Source of the DNA: Brevundimonas bullata
GTDB taxonomy: Bacteria; Pseudomonadota; Alphaproteobacteria; Caulobacterales; Caulobacteraceae
Direction: 5' to 3'
NCBI RefSeq assembly: GCF_003350205.1
Contig: NZ_QLLC01000007.1
Coordinates: 1 to 64,000 of the forward strand
DNA: 64,000 bases
Part shown: one piece after another, positions 57,329 through 64,000 of the stretch
Position numbering within the stretch: position 1 is the first letter of the stretch
How the letters are laid out: each line of letters begins with the position of its first letter
The notes under the pieces: generated by a model
Databases searched by the model: none
What the model was told of the DNA's origin: nothing
What the model saw: only the letters and a program-made list of their open reading frames with translations
Program-made: the position numbers and the translations under genes

Positions 57329-58428
57329 GGCTCCGTCTCGGCCGCATCGAACGCTATGTTCTGGTCCAGCAGTTCCGCGCCCTGGCCGTCGCCCTGGCCA
57401 TCATCTCCGCCCTGGTGATGCTGATCGACTTCGTCGAGGTGTCGCGCGGGCTGAACTCGTCCGGCGAACTGTCCGGCGCCCGCATCTTCGGCCTGGTGCT
57501 GCTGAAATCGCCCAGCGTGATCGTCCAGCTTCTGCCCTTCGTCTTCCTGTTCGGAACGCTGGCGGCCTTTGTCGGGCTGAACCGGCGCAGCGAGCTGATC
57601 GCCATGCGGGCGGCGGGCATATCGGCCTGGCGCTTCGTCCTGCCGGCGGCGGCCGCCGCCCTGGTGCTGGGCGTGCTGACCGTCACCGTCTTCGGCCCGA
57701 TGGCCGCGGCGGGCGACGGCTTGTGGCAGCTTGAGCGCGGGCGGATTTCCGGCTCCACCCCCGGCACGGACGCCCAGCAAGCCGTCTGGCTGCGCGAAGG
57801 CGACGCCAATCGGCAGATGATCATTCGCGGCGCACAGCAAGACCCCGCCAGCGGTCGCCTGCTGGACGCCAGCTTCTTCATCTACACCACCACCGCGGAC
57901 GGTCGCCGCACCTTCACCGAGCGGATCGACGCGACCACGGCCTCGCTGACCGCCGGACGCTGGCGCCTGACTGACGCCACAGGCGCCCAGACGGGCCAAC
58001 GCGCGGTGCGCTACGCCACGCTGGACCTGCCCTCGAACCTGGCCGACGAAGAAGCCTTCCAGCGCTTCGCCCGCCCGCAGTCGACGCCCTTCTGGTCGCT
58101 GCCGAACCAGATCCAGCGAATCGAGGACGCCGGTTTCGCCTCGACCGCCTACCGTCTGCGCCTGCAACAACTGCTGGCCACGCCGCTGATGTTCGCCGCC
58201 ATGTCGATTCTGGCGGCGGCCTTCTCGTTGCGCCTCATGCGTCTGGGCGATCTCGCCAAGATGACGGTGGCGGCCGTGGTGCTAGGCTTCGCCTTCTTCT
58301 TCGTGAACCAGTTCTCCTCGGCCATGGGCTCGGCCGAGGTCGTGCCGCCCTTCCTGGCGGCCTGGCTGCCGCCTGTGTTGACGGCGCTCGCCGCCTTTAC
58401 CTTGCTGTTCTATACCGAAGACGGCTAA
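57325..58428 (+). CDS. lptG: LPS export permease LptG
   Basis: 367 residues, the same fold as LptF: IERYVLVQQFRALAVALAI at the start, VIVQLLPFVFLFGTLAAFVGLNRRSELIAMRAAGIS (coupling helix) and C-terminal membrane segments with FFVNQFSSAMG. Partner of LptF in the Lpt ABC exporter. Translationally coupled to lptF. lptD follows 41 bases later. Confidence 0.96.
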   Translation: MRLRLGRIERYVLVQQFRALAVALAIISALVMLIDFVEVSRGLNSSGELSGARIFGLVLLKSPSVIVQLLPFVFLFGTLAAFVGLNRRSELIAMRAAGISAWRFVLPAAAAALVLGVLTVTVFGPMAAAGDGLWQLERGRISGSTPGTDAQQAVWLREGDANRQMIIRGAQQDPASGRLLDASFFIYTTTADGRRTFTERIDATTASLTAGRWRLTDATGAQTGQRAVRYATLDLPSNLADEEAFQRFARPQSTPFWSLPNQIQRIEDAGFASTAYRLRLQQLLATPLMFAAMSILAAAFSLRLMRLGDLAKMTVAAVVLGFAFFFVNQFSSAMGSAEVVPPFLAAWLPPVLTALAAFTLLFYTEDG

Positions 58429-58469
58429 TCGGACGGCTTCCGGTCGCCCGGCAATTGAGTGGATTCCGC

Positions 58470-60953
58470 ATGAGTGATCGCCGCATTCCCCGTGAGGGAG
58501 CCCTGCGCGTCCGGCTCCTGGCCGGCGCGGCGCTGATCGCGTGCCTGCCGGCCTTGCCGACGATGGCCCAGGTCGCCGCCGCCTCTCCGGTTCAGGCCCC
58601 CGCCGCCAGCCCCCAACCTGCCCCGAATACGCCCGGCGCCGACGGCCTGACGCCGGGCGGACTTTACGTGAACGCCGACGCCGCCGCCCGCGAGGGCGAT
58701 GTCGTGACCGCCAGCGGCACGCCGGATGACCGCGTCTTCGCCCGTACCCGCGACCACAGCATTCGCGCCGAAGAAGTCACCTATGACCTGAAAAGCGGCG
58801 TCGCCACCGCCTCGGGCCAGGCCGAGGTTGTCGCCCCCGACGGCTCGGTCCTGCACGCCAGCCGCGTCGAACTGGACGCGGACTTCAAGGCTGGCGTCGC
58901 CACCGATCTGGCCCTGCGCCTGGCCAATGGCGCCAGCCTGATGGCCGCCACCGCCGTGCGCCGCTCGGAAAACGTCAGCGAACTGAACCGGGTCATCTTC
59001 ACCCCCTGCCCGATCTGCGACGTCGACGGTCCCAAGCAGCCGACCATTTCGATCCAGGCGGACAAGGCGGTTCAGGACGAAAATCTGCGCGCCATCCTGT
59101 ATCGCAACGCGGTCTTCCGCGTCGGCGGCGTGCCGGTCTTCTATCTGCCGGCCTTCGCCCACCCCGACCCCAGCGTCGATCGCGCCTCCGGCTTCCTGAT
59201 CCCGCGCGTGGATTGGGACGAGGGCCGAGGCGGCTCGGTCGAAATCCCCTACCTGCTGGTGGTCTCGCCGTCCGAGGACTGGCTGTTCAGTCCGCAGATC
59301 AACACCAAGGTCGCGCCCTTGCTGAACCTGCAATGGCGCCGACGCTTCGAGAACGGGACCATCGTCGCGCGCGGCGGTTACACCTATGGCCGCAACTTCG
59401 GCGACTTCGACCTGGACGGGGACGGCGATACGGAAAGCAACGTCCGCTTTGGCGACCGCACCAGCCGCAGCTATCTGCTGGCCCACGGCAAGTTCGATCC
59501 CGACGGCCCGTGGCGCTATGGCTTCACCGCCGAGCGCGTGTCCGACAAGACCCTGTTCGACCGCTATGACGTCAGTTCCACCTATCAGGACAACGGCCTC
59601 TACTACGGCGACCGACGTCGCCTGATCAGCCAGGTCTACGCCGAGCGTCAGACCGAACGGTCCTATCTTTCGGTCGCCGCCTTCTCGATCCAGAGCCTGC
59701 GGCTGGACCCGCGCTATTCGGCGACGGACTTCCGCGACCCGAACGGCTTCAAGATCTTCGAGCGCGAGAGCACCCTGCCCCTGGTCGCGCCCATCGTGGA
59801 CGCCCGGTGGGAGCCGGAAGGCCCTGTGTTCGGCGGACGCCTGCGTCTGCGCGGCTCGGCGGTCGCCCTGACCCGCGACGCCTATGTCGGCTTCCCCACC
59901 CTGCGCCCCGAGTTGATCCCGCCCGCACCGACCGACGCGCTGCCGGGCGTCGACAGCCGCCGTCTCACAGGCCAGGTCGACTGGCGGCGGACGATCATCA
60001 CGCCCATGGGTCTGCGCTGGGAGCCGTTCATCGACGGCCGGCTGGATGTCTATTCTGTGGACGACCTGCCGCCGATGCTGGGCAAGACCTCCGACGTCCT
60101 GTCGCGTGGCCGCGCCAGCGCCGGGGTCGATGTCAGCTATCCGCTGTACCGTCGCCTCAGCGGCTCGTCAGACCTGGTGCTGGAACCGATGGCCCAGCTG
60201 TCGGCCTCGACCGACGCAGATCTGGACCCACGTATTCCCAACGAAGACAGCCAGACGCTGGAACTGGACGAAACCTCCCTGTTCCGCATGGATCGTTTCC
60301 CCGGCTACGACCTGATGGAAGGCGGGCTGCGCTTCACCGCCGGCGCCCGCGCCACCCTGCGCTGGGACGAAAAGCGATCGGCCAGCCTCTTTGTCGGACG
60401 CAGCATGCGCGCCGACGACCAGCGCGAGTTTCTGACGCCGATCCCGGATGATCCCGCTCGGCTCTATGACCCGTCCGGCGTCGCCTCGCGCACGACCGAT
60501 TGGGTGGTCCAGGCGACCTTCGCGCCTTCTGATCGTATGCGCGGCTGGTTCCACGCCACCGTCGATGGGAACGGCGAGATCCGCCGGGCGGAAACGACCA
60601 TTGATGGACGCTGGAGCCGCCGCAACGCCGCCAGCCTGAGCTACATCATCGACCGCTCCCATCCGGTCAACGGCCCGCTCAACCGCAACTATGAATTCGT
60701 TCAGCTTTCCGGCCAGCAGTTCATTCGCGGCAACTGGGGCGTGGCCGTCAACGGCATCGCTGACCTGGAGCGCGACATCATTACACGGTCCGAAGTCGGC
60801 CTGCTGTTCGACGACGATTGTTTCCGATTCGAACTCGGCTGGCGGCGTGATAACACCCGCGTGCGCCCGACCGGGCCATCCGAGGGCGTCTATGTCCGAC
60901 TTAACCTCGCCACTTTCGGAGGTTCAGGTTATGATCGAAATGATATGCGGTAA
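58470..60953 (+). CDS. lptD: LPS-assembly protein LptD
   Basis: 827 residues. Signal peptide (VRLLAGAALIACLPALPTMA) leads to an OstA-like N-terminal jellyroll (EEVTYDLKSGVATASGQAEV) and a C-terminal beta-barrel with long strands. CPICDVDG and DDDCFRFELGW hold Cys that may form the family's disulfides. It inserts LPS in the outer membrane. Start: ATG at 58470; an in-frame TTG five codons upstream is less likely. In the conserved lptFG-lptD-surA-pdxA-rsmA cluster. Confidence 0.95.
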   Translation: MSDRRIPREGALRVRLLAGAALIACLPALPTMAQVAAASPVQAPAASPQPAPNTPGADGLTPGGLYVNADAAAREGDVVTASGTPDDRVFARTRDHSIRAEEVTYDLKSGVATASGQAEVVAPDGSVLHASRVELDADFKAGVATDLALRLANGASLMAATAVRRSENVSELNRVIFTPCPICDVDGPKQPTISIQADKAVQDENLRAILYRNAVFRVGGVPVFYLPAFAHPDPSVDRASGFLIPRVDWDEGRGGSVEIPYLLVVSPSEDWLFSPQINTKVAPLLNLQWRRRFENGTIVARGGYTYGRNFGDFDLDGDGDTESNVRFGDRTSRSYLLAHGKFDPDGPWRYGFTAERVSDKTLFDRYDVSSTYQDNGLYYGDRRRLISQVYAERQTERSYLSVAAFSIQSLRLDPRYSATDFRDPNGFKIFERESTLPLVAPIVDARWEPEGPVFGGRLRLRGSAVALTRDAYVGFPTLRPELIPPAPTDALPGVDSRRLTGQVDWRRTIITPMGLRWEPFIDGRLDVYSVDDLPPMLGKTSDVLSRGRASAGVDVSYPLYRRLSGSSDLVLEPMAQLSASTDADLDPRIPNEDSQTLELDETSLFRMDRFPGYDLMEGGLRFTAGARATLRWDEKRSASLFVGRSMRADDQREFLTPIPDDPARLYDPSGVASRTTDWVVQATFAPSDRMRGWFHATVDGNGEIRRAETTIDGRWSRRNAASLSYIIDRSHPVNGPLNRNYEFVQLSGQQFIRGNWGVAVNGIADLERDIITRSEVGLLFDDDCFRFELGWRRDNTRVRPTGPSEGVYVRLNLATFGGSGYDRNDMR

Positions 60954-61049
60954 GCATGGCGTGCAGGGGCGTGCGCCCTACATGGCCCGGAACGTTTAAT
61001 GACGCTGCTGGGACCGGGTCGAGACCGCTTTAGGGAATCAGGACTGACG

Positions 61050-62402
61050 ATGCGTTTGATGCGTTATACGACGGGCGTGGCCATGGCCGCCCTTATGGCC
61101 GGCACGACTATCGGACAGTCTGCGGCCCAGACGGCTCCGGCGCAGCCTGCGCCCGCTGCTGGAACGCTGAACCCTGCGGCGGAAGAAGCGCCTCAGCGCG
61201 CTGCCCCCGCCCCCCAGTTCCGCCTGTCCGACGGCATCATCGCCACCGTCAATGACCGGATCATCACCGGCTACGACCTGCGTCAGCGGATGCTGGTGCT
61301 GATGGCCATGACTCAGGTTCAACCCACCGAAGAGAACATCGGCGCCATCCAGCAGCAGGCGTTGAACGACCTGATCGAGCAGCACCTTCAGGCCGCCGAG
61401 ATCGCCAAGTTCGAACAGCTGAAGATTTCCGACGCCGAAGTCGATCAGGAAATCGCCGGCATGGCCCGCGAGGCCGGCGCCACCCCGGAAAGCTATATGG
61501 CCTTCCTCGAACAGGGCGGCATCCGTCCCCAGCCCTTCCGCGAACAGCTGCGCACCGAAATCGGCTGGCGCGACCTGGTCGGCGGGCGTTTCCGCGACCG
61601 CGCCAAGGTCACGCGCACCCAGGTCGAGCAGGCCATGCGCCAACTGACCGAGTCCGCGACCAAGCCCCAGTATCTGGTCGGCGAAATCTACATCGAGGCC
61701 AACCGCGTCGGCGGCATGCAAGAAGCCGTCAACGGCGCCCGCCAACTGGTGCAACAGATGGTTCAGGGTGCCCCCTTCATGGCCGTCGCCCGCCAGTTCT
61801 CGGCCGCGCCTTCGGCGGCCCGCGGCGGCGACGCCGGCTGGGTGGTTCAGGGCACGGTCCAACCGGCCCTGGAGCAGGCGATGGCCTCGCTTGAGGTCGG
61901 CCAGCTGTCCAACCCCATCCCCGTCGATGGCGGCGTCTACATCCTCTATATGCGCGACAAGCGTTCAGGCGCGGCCACCAGCCTGGTTCAGATGAAGCAG
62001 GTCATGATCGAACTGCCGGAGACGGCGAGCGAGGCCGAAGTCGCGGCGGCGTCTCAACGTCTCGAAGCGCTCCGCAGCGGCACGACCTGCGACAACATCA
62101 TCGAGCGCGCCCGCGCCGAGCAAGGCATGCTAGGCGCCGACCTGGGCGAAAGCGACGTCGCCAACCTGCTGCCGCAGTTCCAACAGGTCGCCCGCTCGGC
62201 CGAAGTCGGCACGGTCAGCAGCGTCGTCCGCACCCCGCTGGGCGTCCACATCCTGGCCGTCTGCGGTCGTCGCCTGGGCGGACCCGAGGCCCCCTCGGCG
62301 CAACAGGTCGAAGCCCGTCTGCAAAATCAGAACTTCGCCATGCTGGGCCGTCGTTATCTGCGCGACCTGCGGGCCGACGCCCTGATCGAAATCAAGCAGT
62401 GA
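61050..62402 (+). CDS. surA: SurA-type peptidyl-prolyl isomerase/chaperone
   Basis: 450 residues. Signal peptide (TGVAMAALMAGTTIGQSAAQ), an N-terminal chaperone domain with SDGIIATVNDRIITGYDLRQR and ALNDLIEQHLQAAEI, and parvulin-type PPIase sequence: QFSAAPSAARGGDAGWV, LEVGQLSNPIPVDGGVYILYMRD. It escorts outer-membrane proteins such as LptD through the periplasm, so the pairing is functional. Start: ATG at 61050 with TCAGGA before it. The stop overlaps pdxA by one base. Confidence 0.94.
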   Translation: MRLMRYTTGVAMAALMAGTTIGQSAAQTAPAQPAPAAGTLNPAAEEAPQRAAPAPQFRLSDGIIATVNDRIITGYDLRQRMLVLMAMTQVQPTEENIGAIQQQALNDLIEQHLQAAEIAKFEQLKISDAEVDQEIAGMAREAGATPESYMAFLEQGGIRPQPFREQLRTEIGWRDLVGGRFRDRAKVTRTQVEQAMRQLTESATKPQYLVGEIYIEANRVGGMQEAVNGARQLVQQMVQGAPFMAVARQFSAAPSAARGGDAGWVVQGTVQPALEQAMASLEVGQLSNPIPVDGGVYILYMRDKRSGAATSLVQMKQVMIELPETASEAEVAAASQRLEALRSGTTCDNIIERARAEQGMLGADLGESDVANLLPQFQQVARSAEVGTVSSVVRTPLGVHILAVCGRRLGGPEAPSAQQVEARLQNQNFAMLGRRYLRDLRADALIEIKQ

Positions 62403-63418
62403 TGAGCGGGCGGCCGCTCATCGTCACGATGGGCGACCCCGCCGGCGTGGGGCCGGAAATCATCGCCAAGGCGTGGCCGGTTCTGGCCACGCCGCCCGGC
62501 CCGCTCGCCCCCGTCACCCCCTTCGCCGTCATCGGCGACGGCGACGTATTGGCGGCCCTCGGCGCGCCGGTGCAGCAGATCTTCAGCCCGTCCGAGGCCG
62601 CCGCCGTCTTCGGCCGCGCCATCCCGGTCCTGCACCACCCGGCCCCCGCGCCGGTGACGCCGGGCCAGCCCGATCCCCGCAACGCCATCGCCGTCGCCGA
62701 CTGGATCGAGCGCGCCGTCGACCTGGTCATCTCGGGCGAAGGCTCCGGCGTCGTCACCGCCCCCATCGCCAAGGCGCCCATGTACGCCTCGGGTTTCCGC
62801 TTCCCTGGCCACACCGAGTTCATCGCCGAACTGACCGCCGACATGCCGTTTTCCGGCACGCGCGGCCCGGTCATGATGCTGACGGCCAAAGACCTGCGTG
62901 CCTGTCTGGTGACCATCCACGTCGCCATCGACCAACTGCCTGAGCTTGTGACCGCCGAACGCGTCATGCGCGTCGCCCGCGTCGTCCACGAATCGATGAA
63001 GCGCGATTTCGGCATTGCCGCCCCGCGCCTGGCCATGGCCGCCCTCAACCCCCACGCGGGCGAAGGCGGATCGATCGGCCTGCAGGAAATCGAGGTCCTG
63101 CGCCCCGCCGCCGCCGCCCTGCGCGCCGAGGGGCTGAACATCACCGACCCCCTGCCCGCCGATACCCTGTTCCACGATGAGGCTCGCGCCCGCTATGACG
63201 CGACCGTCTGCCTCTATCACGATCAAGCCCTGATCCCGGTCAAGACCCTGGACTTCTGGGGCGGGGTCAACGCCACCCTCGGCCTGCCCATCGTCCGCAC
63301 CTCGCCCGACCACGGCACCGGCTTCGACATCGCCGGCAAGGGGATCGCCCGCGCCGACAGCTTCATCGCCGCCGTGCGTCTGGCTTCAGAGATGGCGGCG
63401 GCGCGCGCCACGCGCTAA
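62402..63418 (+). CDS. pdxA: 4-hydroxythreonine-4-phosphate dehydrogenase
   Basis: 338 residues. VTMGDPAGVGPEII opens; PIAKAPMYASGFRFPGHTEFIAEL carries the metal-binding His; CLYHDQALIPVKTL and TSPDHGTGFDIAGKG follow. It makes the pyridoxal phosphate precursor. It is coupled to surA (TGATG) and followed nine bases later by rsmA. Confidence 0.97.
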   Translation: MSGRPLIVTMGDPAGVGPEIIAKAWPVLATPPGPLAPVTPFAVIGDGDVLAALGAPVQQIFSPSEAAAVFGRAIPVLHHPAPAPVTPGQPDPRNAIAVADWIERAVDLVISGEGSGVVTAPIAKAPMYASGFRFPGHTEFIAELTADMPFSGTRGPVMMLTAKDLRACLVTIHVAIDQLPELVTAERVMRVARVVHESMKRDFGIAAPRLAMAALNPHAGEGGSIGLQEIEVLRPAAAALRAEGLNITDPLPADTLFHDEARARYDATVCLYHDQALIPVKTLDFWGGVNATLGLPIVRTSPDHGTGFDIAGKGIARADSFIAAVRLASEMAAARATR

Positions 63419-63427
63419 GGCCTCCGT

Positions 63428-64000
63428 ATGACGGACCTTCCCTCCCTTCGCGAAACGCTCGACGCCCACGGCCTGCTGGCCAAGAAGAGCTTCGGCCAGC
63501 ACTTCCTGCTGGACCTCAATGTGACGCGCAAGATCGTCCGCTACGCCGGTCCGTTCGACGGCCGCGCCGTGATCGAGGTCGGCCCCGGCCCCGGCGGCCT
63601 GACCCGCGCCATTCTGGAAAGCGACGCGGGCAAGGTAGTGCTGGTCGAGAAGGACCCGCGCTTCATCCCCCTGCTCAGCGAGTTGGACGATGGCTCCGGC
63701 CGCCTGACCATCGTCGAGGGCGACGCCCTGAACGTGCGCGAGGCGCAACTGACCGAGGGCCCCACCCATCTGGTGTCGAACCTGCCTTACAACGTCGGCA
63801 CGCCCCTGCTGATCAAGTGGCTGACCGGCCCGTGGCAGCCCTGCGCCCTTACCTTGATGTTCCAGAAGGAGGTGGCCGAGCGTATCGTGGCCGCCCCCGG
63901 CGACGACGCCTATGGCCGCCTGGCTGTCATCACCCAGGCTGTGGCCGAAGCCCGCATCGTCATGCACCTGCCCGCCGCCGCCTTCACCCCGCCGCCCAAG
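63428..64000 (+). CDS. rsmA: 16S rRNA dimethyladenosine transferase (partial, cut by window end)
   Basis: The first 191 residues, running off the window. KKSFGQHFLLDLNVTRKIV opens; the SAM loop is EVGPGPGGLTRAIL; catalytic SNLPYNVGTPLLIKW; QKEVAERI also matches. RsmA/KsgA dimethylates A1518 and A1519 of 16S rRNA. It ends the conserved cluster with pdxA. The C-terminal third is not visible. Confidence 0.96.
   Translation, partial: MTDLPSLRETLDAHGLLAKKSFGQHFLLDLNVTRKIVRYAGPFDGRAVIEVGPGPGGLTRAILESDAGKVVLVEKDPRFIPLLSELDDGSGRLTIVEGDALNVREAQLTEGPTHLVSNLPYNVGTPLLIKWLTGPWQPCALTLMFQKEVAERIVAAPGDDAYGRLAVITQAVAEARIVMHLPAAAFTPPPK

Overview
This window looks like chromosomal core DNA from a Caulobacteraceae alphaproteobacterium, most likely Brevundimonas or a close relative. 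The basis is gene content and order rather than any database hit. It has very high GC with strong third-position GC, a pyruvate dehydrogenase E1-beta carrying its own lipoyl domain, an NDUFA12-type complex I accessory protein, a fused ispDF, hdaA-ppk-ppx-rnd beside purMN, dusB-ntrYX-dat-hfq-hflX, and lptFG-lptD-surA-pdxA-rsmA. Coding density is high: no gap between genes reaches 300 bp, and I saw no tRNA, rRNA, CRISPR array, insertion sequence or prophage.

Layout. Positions 1-577 hold a lower-GC hypothetical gene that may be the end of an accessory segment. Positions 579-13615 are central metabolism on the minus strand: pdhA-pdhB-pdhC-gpx-lpdA, ftsB, eno, a lipoprotein, rpmF, an L-2-hydroxyglutarate oxidase, a COQ10-like START protein and lipA. 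A plus-strand acyl-activating enzyme follows, divergent from lipA. Positions 13723-19186 hold DoxX, an extradiol dioxygenase-like protein, wrbA behind a striking nested palindrome, an HExxH protein coupled to a VanY-like D,D-carboxypeptidase, an MFS symporter and mazG.

Positions 19315-28217 (minus) carry a Na+/H+ antiporter, hflX, hfq, a class IV aminotransferase, ntrX, ntrY and dusB. The ntrBC pair that sits between dusB and ntrY in Caulobacter is absent. Positions 28282-32611 (plus) carry ispDF, aroQ, accB, accC and aat. Positions 32578-38036 hold a DUF2155 protein, the NDUFA12 protein, a large protein that resembles a ribonucleotide reductase (NrdJ) stripped of its catalytic barrel, and two secreted pentapeptide-repeat proteins.

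Positions 38273-47755 hold aspS, hdaA (behind three evenly spaced DnaA-box-like 9-mers), ppk, ppx, rnd, purM and purN. Positions 47870-53000 hold an M13 metallopeptidase, a glycine-zipper lipoprotein, ndk, an ABC-F ATPase and a DUF2164 protein. Positions 53175-56039 (minus) form a run pepA-holC followed by three tandem I78-type inhibitor-like lipoproteins that share an unusual CxxC. Positions 56195-64000 (plus) form the outer-membrane biogenesis cluster lptF-lptG-lptD-surA-pdxA-rsmA, with rsmA cut by the window end.

The points most worth a second look are the NrdJ-like pseudo-reductase, the three CxxC I78-like lipoproteins behind pepA-holC, a bipartite palindromic repeat present once in each orientation in convergent gaps, the phased DnaA-box-like sites before hdaA, and the wrbA operator-like palindrome. 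I found no obviously new defence or mobile system; this is mostly an ordinary core-genome region.
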